Positions 25,656 to 33,758 are shown, numbered from the stretch's first letter. The stretch: 64,000 bases of DNA from Brevundimonas subvibrioides (GCF_002280785.1 NZ_NCEQ01000012.1:1-64000), one strand, 5' to 3'. The notes: generated from the sequence alone by a model not told the origin. Numbers and translations are program-made.

Positions 25656-25728
25656 GGGCGATCCCGTCCGAATGCCGCGAGACATCGGGCGACGAATTCG
25701 CCACCGTGCAGGGGAACGGGAGACGGGC

Positions 25729-26130
25729 ATGGCCACCCTCCATATCGAGCGGATCATCGAGGCGTCGGCGGACTTCGTCTGGGACCGGCTGCGCGATTTC
25801 GGCGCCCTGCACACCCGGGTCGCGCCGGGTTTCATCCTGGACACGGTGGTCGATGGGGACATCCGCACCGTCACCTTCGACGGCGGCCTCGTCATGCGCG
25901 AACGGCTGATCGCCATCGACGACGCGCATCGCCGCATCGTCTATTCGATCCTCGCTGATCTGTTCGAACACCACAGCGCCTCGAATACCGTCGTGCCCGA
26001 AGGCGAGGACCGGTGCCGGTTCGTCTGGGTCGTCGATTTCCTGCCGGGGGATCCGAAGGCGCGCATCGAAGATATGATGAATGCGGGCGCCGACGCGATC
26101 AAAGCCGCGATGGAGAAGGCGGTGGGGTGA
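25729..26130 (+). CDS. SRPBCC family protein
   Basis: A 133-residue SRPBCC/polyketide-cyclase-like protein. The N-terminus TLHIERIIEASADFVWDRLRDFGALHTRVAPGFILDTVVDGDIRTVTFDGG and the late beta strand RFVWVVDFLPGD with a C-terminal helix (IEDMMNAGADAIKAAMEK) are characteristic. It is more distantly related to the SRPBCC protein at 23744-24175. Start ATG 25729 is chosen since conserved sequence begins directly after it and the preceding GGGGAACGGGAGAC supplies a ribosome-binding site. Confidence 0.85.
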   Translation: MATLHIERIIEASADFVWDRLRDFGALHTRVAPGFILDTVVDGDIRTVTFDGGLVMRERLIAIDDAHRRIVYSILADLFEHHSASNTVVPEGEDRCRFVWVVDFLPGDPKARIEDMMNAGADAIKAAMEKAVG

Positions 26131-26134
26131 GTTT

Positions 26135-26155
26135 CCCTCTCCCTCTGGGAGAGGG
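26135..26155. terminator. Solo hairpin between convergent genes
   Basis: CCCTCTCCC-TCT-GGGAGAGGG, a 9-bp perfect stem. It is the same outer hairpin that borders the large composite elements at 35739 and 37208, here alone between two converging genes, where it may serve as a bidirectional terminator. Confidence 0.6.
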
Positions 26156-26159
26156 TTGG

Positions 26160-26504
26160 CTAGACGATCGTCAACGTCGGCTTCAGCCTGCGGCCGTCAT
26201 CCAGCCCCAGCCGCGCCTTGACCTCGAACAGGTCGGCGCCGACCGGGATGATGAGCAGGGCCTTGGGGTTCGCCGCGTTGATGGCGACCACCGCATTCTT
26301 CGGACAGACGTCGAAACAGGCCGTCTCGATCACGGCCAGCTCCGCCTTGCGCCCCTTGCCGTCGCCCGGCTTCAGATACTTCTTCAGCGCCTTCTTCAGG
26401 CTCTTGTCGCCATGCGGGCCGAAGCCGCCGTCAAGCTTCTTCTGGCATTTCTTGCAGACCAGGACGACGTCGCGCCATTTCGTCTTCGAGGTCTTGATGG
26501 TCAT
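26160..26504 (-). CDS. Probable [2Fe-2S] ferredoxin-like (thioredoxin-fold) protein
   Basis: A 114-residue protein with an N-terminal VVLVCKKCQKKLDGG (CxxC) and a later IETACFDVCPKNAVVAI (CxxxC). This four-cysteine pattern and the CPKNAV phrase resemble small (2Fe-2S) ferredoxin-domain proteins with a thioredoxin fold. The middle is lysine-rich (SLKKALKKYLKPGDGKGRKAE). No redox partner is encoded next door. Assignment to the fold is moderate; the role is unknown. Confidence 0.65.
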   Translation of the reverse strand: MTIKTSKTKWRDVVLVCKKCQKKLDGGFGPHGDKSLKKALKKYLKPGDGKGRKAELAVIETACFDVCPKNAVVAINAANPKALLIIPVGADLFEVKARLGLDDGRRLKPTLTIV

Positions 26505-26597
26505 GCCCTGATGTCGGTCAACGAGCGCCGTGTTGCAAGGCGCTTGCGTCCGGCGGCCGGGCGCCGCCATCATCCGCGGACCTTTCCCGGAGCTTGC

Positions 26598-27905
26598 ATG
26601 ATCCGCATCGCCGCTATTGCCGCCGCCCTGACCCTCGTCGCGGCTCCCGCCTTCGCCCAGACCGTGCCCGCCGCCGACATCGCGACAGCGGCGCAAGGGA
26701 TCGAGGCGGATGTCATCGCCTGGCGCCGCGACCTCCATGCCCATCCGGAACTCGGCCTGGCCGAGACCCGGACCGCCGCCTTCGTCGCCGCGCACCTGCG
26801 CGAGATGGGGATCGAGGTGCGCGAGGGCGTGGGACGCACCGGCGTCGTCGGCGTCCTGCGCGGGACCGGATCCGGGCCGCAGCACGTCGTCGCCCTGCGC
26901 GCCGACATGGACGCCCTGCCGGTGCTGGAGGCGACGGGTCTTGCGTTCGCCTCGACCGCGACGGGGACCTATCAGGGCCAGACTGTGCCGGTGGCCCACG
27001 CCTGCGGTCACGACGCCCACATCGCCATGCTGCTGGGCGCCGCGCGCGTGCTGAGCGGGATGAAAGACCGGTTCTCGGGGACCGTCGTCTTCCTCTTCCA
27101 GCCGGCGGAGGAGGGGGTTCCTCCGGGAGAGCCGCTGGGCGGCGCCCGGCTGATGATCCAGGACGGGGCTCTGGAGAACCCGAAGGTCGAGGCCATCTTC
27201 GGCCTGCATGTCGTGCCGGGCCGGGCGGGGACGGTCTTCTATCGACCGCAGGGCTTCATGGCCGCGTCGGACCGGGTCGACATCACCCTGCATGGGCGCC
27301 AGACGCACGGCGCCTGGCCGTGGCGCGGCGTCGACGTCATCGCCGTGGCGGGACAGGTGATCCAGACGGTGAACACCCTGACGGCCCGGACCATCGATCC
27401 GACGACCACGCCGACCGTCTTCACCATCGCCACGATCCAGGCCGGCGTCCGCTACAACATCATTCCGGACGAGGCGGTGATGTCGGGTACGCTGCGCACC
27501 TTCGACGTGGCCCAGCGCGACGATCTGGTGAAGCGGGCCGAGGCCGCCATCGACCACGTCGCCGAAGCCTATGGCGCGACCGCCGACTTCTCGATCCGCC
27601 AGAACGCCGCCCTGGTGTTCAACAATGAAGAGCTGTCCGCCTGGCTGGCCCCGGTCCTGACCGAGGTCGCGGGCGAGGGCAACGTCAACCCGGCCGCGCC
27701 GCCGACGACCGTGGCGGAGGACTTCTCCTATTTCCAGAACGAGGTCCCGGGCGTCTTCTATCACCTTGGCGGGACCGCCGACGGCGTCGATCCGGCGACG
27801 GCCGCGCCGAACCACTCGCCCCGGTTCGACGTCAACGAGGAAGTGCTGGTGCTCGGTGTGAAGACCCATGCCCTCTCGGCCCTGCGCTTCCTGGAACGGG
27901 AATAG
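26598..27905 (+). CDS. Secreted M20-family amidohydrolase
   Basis: A zinc peptidase/amidohydrolase of the N-acyl-amino-acid/hippurate hydrolase group, 435 residues. A signal peptide (MIRIAAIAAALTLVAAPAFAQ) sends it to the periplasm. Metal-site motifs are RRDLHAHPELGLAE, ALRADMDALP, HACGHDAHIAMLLGAA, FQPAEEG and FGLHV; a dimerisation-domain segment and PTTVAEDFSYF follow, the latter matching the C-terminal metal site. It should remove acyl groups from amino acids or cleave dipeptides; exact substrate unknown. Confidence 0.92.
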   Translation: MIRIAAIAAALTLVAAPAFAQTVPAADIATAAQGIEADVIAWRRDLHAHPELGLAETRTAAFVAAHLREMGIEVREGVGRTGVVGVLRGTGSGPQHVVALRADMDALPVLEATGLAFASTATGTYQGQTVPVAHACGHDAHIAMLLGAARVLSGMKDRFSGTVVFLFQPAEEGVPPGEPLGGARLMIQDGALENPKVEAIFGLHVVPGRAGTVFYRPQGFMAASDRVDITLHGRQTHGAWPWRGVDVIAVAGQVIQTVNTLTARTIDPTTTPTVFTIATIQAGVRYNIIPDEAVMSGTLRTFDVAQRDDLVKRAEAAIDHVAEAYGATADFSIRQNAALVFNNEELSAWLAPVLTEVAGEGNVNPAAPPTTVAEDFSYFQNEVPGVFYHLGGTADGVDPATAAPNHSPRFDVNEEVLVLGVKTHALSALRFLERE

Positions 27906-27988
27906 GGTCAACGGCGCGTTCGCCACCTTCGTGCACAATTGTTCAACGAACCGGGCGCAACCTCCGTGGGTCACGCCGGAGAGCGACC

Positions 27989-28138
27989 ATGAGGATTCTG
28001 AACTTCCATCTTCCCGCCATCGAGCCGATGCCTCGACGCCAGCTCTGGCGAGAGACCGGCGTCTTCCTCGCCTCCTTCCTCGCGACGATGGGCGGTGCGG
28101 TGGTGATGATGAATCACGCGGCTGCGGTCCTCGCCTGA
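27989..28138 (+). CDS. Small predicted membrane protein, 49 residues
   Basis: The frame begins MRILNFHLPAIEPMPRRQLW and ends in a hydrophobic helix (GVFLASFLATMGGAVVMM) and a short tail. A GGAGAG ribosome-binding site lies 5 bp before the ATG. Size, a basic segment before the helix, and the ribosome-binding site support a real gene, but I know no family. It is 38 bp upstream of the next small gene on the same strand. Confidence 0.5.
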   Translation: MRILNFHLPAIEPMPRRQLWRETGVFLASFLATMGGAVVMMNHAAAVLA

Positions 28139-28176
28139 AGCTTGACCTGCGGCGCAGGGGCGGCGAGGGGAGGCCA

Positions 28177-28401
28177 ATGACCTCCTCCGACACCGAACTG
28201 GAACGCTTCAAGGCCGCGCGCGACACGGCGATCCATCGCCTGAACCTGATCCAGCAGGGCGCGCAGATCCTCTATGAGGACGGCACGCCCGTGGATATGG
28301 CGTCGGAAAAGGCGCGGCTGGAAGTCGTGGTCGCCGACATGGACCGCCGTATCGCCCGATTGGCGCTGATGGCGGCGACGCCGACCGGGCCGCTGAACTA
28401 G
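28177..28401 (+). CDS. Small hypothetical protein, 74 residues
   Basis: A soluble, mostly helical protein (ELERFKAARDTAIHRLNLIQQGAQILYEDGTPVDMASEKARLEVVVADMDRRIARL), likely an antiparallel coiled hairpin. GAGGGGAGG precedes the ATG at proper distance. Its stop overlaps the dapE stop on the other strand by 4 bp. No family recognised. Confidence 0.65.
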   Translation: MTSSDTELERFKAARDTAIHRLNLIQQGAQILYEDGTPVDMASEKARLEVVVADMDRRIARLALMAATPTGPLN

Positions 28402-29582
28402 CCGGCCAGAACCGCCTTGATGACCCGGCGATAGGTCGCGGTCAGGGCGTTGAGCTCGGCGACCGGAACCCGCTCGTCGACCTGATGCATGGTCTGGCCG
28501 ACGAGGCCCAGCTCAAGGACCGGACACAGGACGCGGATGAAACGGGCGTCCGACGTGCCGCCGGTGGTCGAGGCCTCGGGGCGCACGCCGGTCGAGGCCT
28601 CCACCGCGTCCTGCACCGCCGTCACGAAGGCGCCGTGCGGCGTCAGAAAGGCCTCGCCCGAGCACATGTGGTCCAGGGTGATCTGCAGGCCGGTCTCGGC
28701 CTGCACCCGCCCCGCCTCGCGGTTCAGCCAGTCGATCAGGCCGTCGCCGGTCTGGGCCGGGTTGAAGCGGATATTGAGCCGCGCGCGGGCCTCCGCCGGG
28801 ATGACGTTCGTCGCCGGATTGGCGATGTCGATGGTGGTGATCTCCAGGTTCGACGGCTGGAAGGCTTCGTAGCCCGTGTCGAGCACATGGGCGTCGAGCG
28901 CGGCCAGCAGGCGCACCAGCACGGGCGCCGGATTGGCGGCCCGGGCGGGATAGGCGACGTGGCCCTGTTTGCCGTGGACGGTGATCCAGGTGTTCAGCGA
29001 GCCGCGCCGGCCGATCTTGATCATGTCGCCGAGCTGCTGCTGCGACGACGGTTCGCCGACGACGCAGGCGTCGATGACCTCGCCCTCGGCCATCAGGGTT
29101 TCGACCACCCGTTTGGTGCCGTGCAGGGCGGGGCCCTCTTCGTCGCCGGTGATGAGGAAGGAGAGGGAGCCTGCCGGTTCGCCCTCGGCCAGGACCTGCG
29201 ACACGGCGGCGACCCAGGCGGCGATACCGCCCTTCATGTCCACGGCGCCCCGGCCGTAGAGGATGCCGTCCCTGACCTCGGCCTCGAACGGGCCGGATGA
29301 CCAGGCGGCGGCCTCGCCGGTCGGGACGACGTCGGTGTGGCCGGCGAAGCAGAGGTTGGGCGAGGCGGTCCCGCGCCGGGCGTAGAGGTTCTCGATCCGC
29401 GCCTCCCTGCCCTCGCCGCCCGGCCCCTCGAAGGCCATGCGGCGGCAGGTGAAGCCGAGGTCGGTGAGGACGCGCTGAAGGGTGTCCATGGCGCCCGCGT
29501 CGGCGGGCGTGACGGACGGTCTTCGGATCAGATCGCGGGTCAGTTCGACAGGATCGATGACAGGAGTTGATGCTGCGCCCAT
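28398..29582 (-). CDS. dapE: Succinyl-diaminopimelate desuccinylase
   Basis: Removes the succinyl group from N-succinyl-LL-diaminopimelate in lysine and peptidoglycan synthesis. This M20A zinc enzyme has 394 residues: CFAGHTDVVPTGE (metal His and following catalytic Asp), GAVDMKGGIAAWV, LITGDEEGPALHGTKRVVE (catalytic Glu), the SLNTWITVHGKQGHVAYP dimerisation-domain strand, and TTGGTSDARFI plus the late ELGLVGQTMHQVDE metal His. ATG 29582 gives the usual N-terminus. It is divergent from the cupin gene with only 47 bp between. Confidence 0.95.
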   Translation of the reverse strand: MGAASTPVIDPVELTRDLIRRPSVTPADAGAMDTLQRVLTDLGFTCRRMAFEGPGGEGREARIENLYARRGTASPNLCFAGHTDVVPTGEAAAWSSGPFEAEVRDGILYGRGAVDMKGGIAAWVAAVSQVLAEGEPAGSLSFLITGDEEGPALHGTKRVVETLMAEGEVIDACVVGEPSSQQQLGDMIKIGRRGSLNTWITVHGKQGHVAYPARAANPAPVLVRLLAALDAHVLDTGYEAFQPSNLEITTIDIANPATNVIPAEARARLNIRFNPAQTGDGLIDWLNREAGRVQAETGLQITLDHMCSGEAFLTPHGAFVTAVQDAVEASTGVRPEASTTGGTSDARFIRVLCPVLELGLVGQTMHQVDERVPVAELNALTATYRRVIKAVLAG

Positions 29583-29629
29583 ACGGCTATGCTTTAGGGA
29601 GATCGCGTCCAGCCGGAAAGGGGACCGCC

Positions 29630-30106
29630 ATGCCGAAGATCGACCTCGATGCCGCACCGACCGGGCATGGGACCGCCTATCCCGAGGAGCACGCCGAACA
29701 CTGCAAGCCGCGCCGTCGCTGGCAGCTGGGTGACGCGGCCGGACTGGATCAGTTCGGGGTCAATCTGCTGCGGCTTCCGGCCGGGGCCTGGTCATCTCAG
29801 CGCCACTGGCATGCGACCGAGGACGAGTTCGTCTGGGTCCTGTCGGGCGAGGTGGTCCTGATCGAGGAGGACGGCGAGACGGTGCTGAGGGCCGGCGACT
29901 GTGCGGGCTTCAAGGCGGGCGTGCCGAACGGCCACAAGATCGAGAACCGGTCGGGCGCCGAGGCGGTTCTGCTGGAAGTCGGCACGCGATCGGTCCAGAC
30001 GGACGCCTGCGACTATCCCGACATCGACATGGTCCTGCCCGAGGGCGCGGACCGCTATTTCCACCGAGACGGAACGCCCTACCCGAAACATGACCGACGC
30101 ACCTGA
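29630..30106 (+). CDS. Cupin-domain protein
   Basis: A 158-residue single-cupin protein. Cupin motif 1 is seen as WSSQRHWHATEDEFVWVLSGEVVLIEEDGE and motif 2 as LRAGDCAGFKAGVPNGHKIENRS, with metal-binding His/Glu/His in place. The C-terminal tail has DIDMVLPEGADRYFHRDGTPYPKHDRRT, typical of a group annotated as transcriptional regulators or sugar-related cupins, without proven function. The 3' end overlaps the MFS gene start by 17 bp, so expression is coupled. Confidence 0.85.
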   Translation: MPKIDLDAAPTGHGTAYPEEHAEHCKPRRRWQLGDAAGLDQFGVNLLRLPAGAWSSQRHWHATEDEFVWVLSGEVVLIEEDGETVLRAGDCAGFKAGVPNGHKIENRSGAEAVLLEVGTRSVQTDACDYPDIDMVLPEGADRYFHRDGTPYPKHDRRT

Positions 30107-31385
30107 GGCGCCCGAGCCGATCACCAAGCCCAACGCCGAGGCTGCGCTGGCCGCCCACGGGACCAATCCCTGGGCCATCAACGATTTCCGTTTGATCTGG
30201 CTGGGCCGGCTCGCGGCGGTGCTGGCGATCCAGATCCAGTCCTCGGCCCTGTTGTGGCAGGTCTATGAGATCGCACGCCGCGACCATCCGATCGAACAGG
30301 CCAGCCTCTATCTCGGCCTCGTCGGGCTGGCGCAGTTCATCCCCTTGCTGCTGTTGACCCTGCCGGCCGGGGAGATGGCGGACCGGCGCGATCGGAGGGG
30401 CACGGTGATCCTGGCCATCCTGGCCGAGGGGACCTGCGCCCTGTCGTTCCTGGCCATGGCGATTCACGGCAATCCGCCGCTGTGGGGACTGCTGGCCGTG
30501 GCCGTCGGTTTCGGGGCGTCGCGGGCTTTCCTCGCCCCGGCCAGCCAGGCCTATCTGCCGATGGTGGTCGGACGCGCCGCCCTGCCGCGCGCCATCGCAG
30601 CCCAGTCGATCGCCTTCCAGACCGGGGCCATCGCCGGCCCGGCCCTGGGCGGGGTCATCGTCGGCGTGAACGTGCCGCTGGCCTATGCGGTGTCGCTGGC
30701 CATGTTCGCCGTTGGCCTGATCTGTTTCCTGGTCATCAAGACGAGCGGCAAGCCGACGCAGGTCGAGGCCGCGGGCGACCGCTGGGAGGCGGTGAAGGAC
30801 GGGCTGAAATACGTCTGGAGCACGAAGATCGTGCTGGGCGCCATCTCGCTCGACCTGATCGTGGTGCTGTTCGCCGGCGTGGCCCTGCTGACGCCGATCT
30901 TCGCCAGGGACATCCTGCATGTCGGGCCGGAAGGGTTCGGCCTGCTGCGCGCCTCGTTCGGCGTCGGAGCCTTCATGATGGCCCTGATCCTGGCCCGCTA
31001 TCCCATCCCCGGTCGGGGCGGGATGCTGATGTTCGCCTCGGTCGCCGTGTTCGGCATCTGCACCATCGTCTTTGGCCTGTCGAAGGTCGTCTGGATCTCG
31101 GCCGCGGCCCTGTTCATCGGCGGCGCGGCGGACATGGTCAGCGTCAACATCCGCCAGACCCTGATCCAGCTGTCGACGCCGGATCACATGCGCGGGCGGG
31201 TGTCGTCAGTTTCGATGCTGTTCATCGGGGCGTCGAACGAACTGGGCGAGGCCTATTCCGGGGTGATGGTGCGGTTCCTCGGGCCGATCGGGGCTGCCGT
31301 GTTCGGCGGGGTCGGGGCGCTGGCGGCGACGGGCGTGTGGGCGAAACTGTTCCCGGGCCTGCGGAAGGCCGACAAGCTGGTGTGA
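30090..31385 (+). CDS. MFS transporter (EntS-like MFS_3 family)
   Basis: A 431-residue 12-helix transporter. The sequence INDFRLIWLGRLAAVLAIQIQSSALLWQVYE and LTLPAGEMADRRDRRGTVILA (motif A between helices 2 and 3) match the MFS_3/enterobactin-exporter-like group. Later FLAPASQAYLPMVVGRAALPRAIA and ISVNIRQTLIQLSTPDHMRGRVSSVSMLF-type segments agree. ATG 30090 lies inside the cupin 3' end (17-bp overlap). The substrate is unknown. Confidence 0.88.
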   Translation: MTDAPEAPEPITKPNAEAALAAHGTNPWAINDFRLIWLGRLAAVLAIQIQSSALLWQVYEIARRDHPIEQASLYLGLVGLAQFIPLLLLTLPAGEMADRRDRRGTVILAILAEGTCALSFLAMAIHGNPPLWGLLAVAVGFGASRAFLAPASQAYLPMVVGRAALPRAIAAQSIAFQTGAIAGPALGGVIVGVNVPLAYAVSLAMFAVGLICFLVIKTSGKPTQVEAAGDRWEAVKDGLKYVWSTKIVLGAISLDLIVVLFAGVALLTPIFARDILHVGPEGFGLLRASFGVGAFMMALILARYPIPGRGGMLMFASVAVFGICTIVFGLSKVVWISAAALFIGGAADMVSVNIRQTLIQLSTPDHMRGRVSSVSMLFIGASNELGEAYSGVMVRFLGPIGAAVFGGVGALAATGVWAKLFPGLRKADKLV

Positions 31386-31516
31386 ATCCTCCCCCATCGG
31401 GGGAGCCATCGACCGCGAAGCGGTGGAGGGGGCAACCTCAGACGCCGGGTGTGGGGCGAGCCCCCTCCGTCGCGTCGCGAAGGCGCGCCGCGCCACCTCC
31501 CCCAACGGGGGAGGAT
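31386..31516. repeat. Composite palindromic element, CTCCCCC family, copy 2
   Basis: 131 bp filling exactly the gap between the stop codon of the MFS gene and the stop codon of the convergent dCTP-deaminase gene. Outer arms ATCCTCCCCC/GGGGGAGGAT each form their own hairpin, and CGCGAAGCG-type small hairpins lie inward. It is the same architecture and nearly the same length as 25525-25655. Confidence 0.88.
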
Positions 31517-32551
31517 CTAGCCCCAGGCCCTGAAATGCTTCGACAGCTTCAGCCCCTGCCGCTGATAGTGACTTCCGCCCTCGCCGTAGAGGCGTGAGGG
31601 GCGTTCGGTCAGCGGTTCATAGACCAGACGGGCGACGATCTGGCCGTGTTCCAGCAGGAACGGCGTGTCGTGGGTGCGGACCTCCAGCACGCCTTTCGAT
31701 CCGGCCCCATGCGCCTCGTCGGTGCCGAAGCCGGGGTCGAAGAAGCCGGCGTAGTGGACGCGGAACTCGCCGACCGAAGGGTCGATCGGGGTCATCTCGG
31801 CGGCCTGCATGACCGGGATCTCGACCGCCTCGTTGGACGCCAGGATATAGAACTCGCCCGGGTCCAGCAGCAGTTCGCCGCGACGGAGCGTCAGCGGCTC
31901 CCAGAAATCCTTCGGGTCGTGGCCGTCGATCTTGTCGAGATCGACGACGCCGGCGTGACGACGGCCGCGGAAGCCGACGATGTCGCCGGTCTGCAGGTCC
32001 ACGCCGACGCTGCGGGTCTCCAGCTTCGGCGGCTCCCCGGCCTTCAGGCGTAGCTGGTTCAGCCGGGTGCCGGGGCGCACCAGGATGGAGAAGGTCTGGG
32101 GCGCGATCTCCAGATAGAGCGGTCCCTCATAGCCCTCGTCCACATCGTCGAACGAACCGCCGCGATCGGTCAGCAGGCGCACGAAGACATCGACACGGCC
32201 GGTCGAGGACTTCGGATTGGCGCGGGCGATCAGGCCCTTGGGCAGGTTCAGCCGCTCCTGGAGCTCGGCGATATAGACGCAGCCCTTTTCCAGAACGACG
32301 CCGTGGGTCATGTCGATCGGGTGCATCTCGACGTCGGCGATCCGCTCGGACACCAGTCGGCGGCCCGGCAGGAAGGAGGCGCGCACGCGCCAGGCGCGGT
32401 CGGACAGACGCAGGTCGAGGCTGGCCGGCTGGACCTGGTCGGCGTCCCAGGGCGTGGCCGATCTGATTGCTCCGGCGGCGATCAGGGCCTCGATGGACTG
32501 GGCCGGCAGGATGCCCGGCGTGGGGAATTCAAGAGTCATGGAGAACGGCAT
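31517..32551 (-). CDS. dcd: 2'-deoxycytidine 5'-triphosphate deaminase (long DCD family)
   Basis: Deaminates dCTP to dUTP for thymidylate supply. The 344-residue protein is of the two-repeat PF06559 type, longer than the classical Dcd of about 190 residues. It carries QPASLDLRLSDRAWRVRASFLPG, LIARANPKSSTGRVDVFVRLLTD (catalytic-region SxxGR) and, in the second half, HYAGFFDPGFGTDEAHGAGSKGVLEVRTHDTPFLLEHGQIVARLVYE. Start could also be ATG 32539. Reaction is from family knowledge. Confidence 0.9.
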   Translation of the reverse strand: MPFSMTLEFPTPGILPAQSIEALIAAGAIRSATPWDADQVQPASLDLRLSDRAWRVRASFLPGRRLVSERIADVEMHPIDMTHGVVLEKGCVYIAELQERLNLPKGLIARANPKSSTGRVDVFVRLLTDRGGSFDDVDEGYEGPLYLEIAPQTFSILVRPGTRLNQLRLKAGEPPKLETRSVGVDLQTGDIVGFRGRRHAGVVDLDKIDGHDPKDFWEPLTLRRGELLLDPGEFYILASNEAVEIPVMQAAEMTPIDPSVGEFRVHYAGFFDPGFGTDEAHGAGSKGVLEVRTHDTPFLLEHGQIVARLVYEPLTERPSRLYGEGGSHYQRQGLKLSKHFRAWG

Positions 32552-32628
32552 ACACAGGGATTGCCGCCAGAAATAGCGGGTTGGGCGACCACGCTTGCCA
32601 CGATCCCGGCTCCGGGCGACGATGGCTC

Positions 32629-33033
32629 ATGCATGAGACCGCACCCTATGTGGCCGAAACCCAAGGCGTCATCGTGCGCGTTCGGCCCAGCTATCTGGCC
32701 GGCCAGTCCGATCCGGACGAGCGTCGCTGGGTCTGGGCCTACCAGGTGGAGATCGAAAACCACGGCCCCGAGGCGGTGCAGCTGATGGCGCGCCGCTGGA
32801 TCATCACCGACGCCACGGGTCATGTCGAGACGGTGCGCGGACCGGGAGTGGTCGGCGAACAGCCCCTGATCGCGCCGGGCGACAGCTATTCCTATGCGTC
32901 CGGATGCCCGCTCCCGACGCCGTCGGGATCGATGGAGGGGGCCTATACGATGACCGACGCCACCGGCCGGTCGTTCGAGGCGGTCATCCCTGCCTTCAGT
33001 CTCGACGTGCCGGGCGGTCGGGTTCTGAACTAG
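32629..33033 (+). CDS. apaG: ApaG (Co2+/Mg2+ efflux-associated) protein
   Basis: A 134-residue ApaG of the FN3-like fold. Family pattern: VIVRVRPSYLAGQSDPDERRWVWAYQVEIENHGPEAVQLMARRWIITDATG, then VVGEQPLIAPGDSYSYASGCPLPTPSGSMEGAYTM. The fold and sequence signature are certain; the biochemical role of ApaG remains unclear in general. It is transcribed away from dcd, with 77 bp between the two starts. The higBA operator begins just 2 bp after its stop codon. Confidence 0.93.
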   Translation: MHETAPYVAETQGVIVRVRPSYLAGQSDPDERRWVWAYQVEIENHGPEAVQLMARRWIITDATGHVETVRGPGVVGEQPLIAPGDSYSYASGCPLPTPSGSMEGAYTMTDATGRSFEAVIPAFSLDVPGGRVLN

Positions 33034-33034
33034 T

Positions 33035-33053
33035 TGTTCCCGAAACGGGAACA
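33035..33053. promoter_or_regulatory. Palindromic operator of the higBA operon
   Basis: TGTTCCCG-AAA-CGGGAACA, a perfect 8-bp-arm palindrome 15 bp before the toxin ATG. HigA antitoxins bind such sites to repress their own operon, so this is the obvious candidate. The palindrome is seen directly; binding is inferred. Confidence 0.75.
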
Positions 33054-33068
33054 TGCTAGGGTGCTCGT

Positions 33069-33362
33069 ATGAACGTGGTGGCGCGTCGCACGCTCATCGA
33101 GTTCTGGACCCGGCATCCTCGGGCGATGGGGCCGCTTTCGGCGTGGTATGACATTGCACGAGCCGCCGAATGGCGGACGCCGCAGGAGGTGCGCGACGAC
33201 TTCAACACTGTCGATTTCGTCGGTGACAACCGGGTCATTTTCGACATCGGCGGCAACAACTATCGGCTGGTGGTCCGTATTTCATATCCGTTCAAACAGG
33301 TGCTGGTGAAGTTTGTCGGAACCCATGCCGAGTATGACCGGATCGATCCGGCGTCGGTCTGA
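33069..33362 (+). CDS. higB: HigB-type mRNA interferase toxin
   Basis: A 97-residue RelE-superfamily toxin of the PF09907 HigB kind, cleaving mRNA at the ribosome. Landmarks are LIEFWTRHPRAMGPLSAWYDIARAAEW, the strand TVDFVGDNRVIFDIGGNNYRLVVRI, and the C-terminal FVGTHAEYDRID that carries the active-site His/Tyr of the family. Toxin first, antitoxin second is the standard order of hig systems. The antitoxin gene follows after 15 bp. Confidence 0.93.
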   Translation: MNVVARRTLIEFWTRHPRAMGPLSAWYDIARAAEWRTPQEVRDDFNTVDFVGDNRVIFDIGGNNYRLVVRISYPFKQVLVKFVGTHAEYDRIDPASV

Positions 33363-33377
33363 AGAGGAGAGGCGACC

Positions 33378-33758
33378 ATGACCCCCTTCCCCGTTCGCGT
33401 CATCCATGATGACGATCAACTGGCCGCCGCCTTGGCCGCCTACGAGGCGTTCTTCGACGCCGAGCCCGAGCCTGGCACGCCGGAGGGGGATCGCTTCGAA
33501 CTGCTGGGGCTTGTGATCGCAGCCTATGAGGAACGCCGCTGGCCGGTCGCCGCCACGAACCCGCTCGAGGTCATTCGTCTTGTGATGGAGGGGCGTGGCT
33601 ACACCCAGGCCGACTTCGCCGCGCTTCTGGGATCCCGTTCGCGCGCTTCGGAAATTCTGAACGGGCGTCGCGGGCTATCCGTCGAACATATCCGCACCAT
33701 CAGCGCGGCATGGCGCATCCCGGCGGCGGCTCTGATCGGCACGGCCCAGGCCGCCTAG
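33378..33758 (+). CDS. higA: HigA-type antitoxin with helix-turn-helix
   Basis: A 126-residue antitoxin. The N-terminal half is the toxin-neutralising region (EAFFDAEPEPGTPEGDRFELLGLVIAAYEERRWPV). The C-terminal half is an Xre-type HTH (MEGRGYTQADFAALLGSRSRASEILNGRRGLSVEHIRTISAAWRIPAAALI). It binds HigB and represses the operon, presumably at 33035-33053. Normal length for the HigA group with an N-terminal extension. Confidence 0.92.
   Translation: MTPFPVRVIHDDDQLAAALAAYEAFFDAEPEPGTPEGDRFELLGLVIAAYEERRWPVAATNPLEVIRLVMEGRGYTQADFAALLGSRSRASEILNGRRGLSVEHIRTISAAWRIPAAALIGTAQAA

Noticed and set aside
25509..25937. Long N-terminal extension of the MFS transporter gene
   Set aside because: It runs through a dispersed palindromic repeat and the divergent SRPBCC gene; ATG 25508 starts a typical MFS N-terminus.
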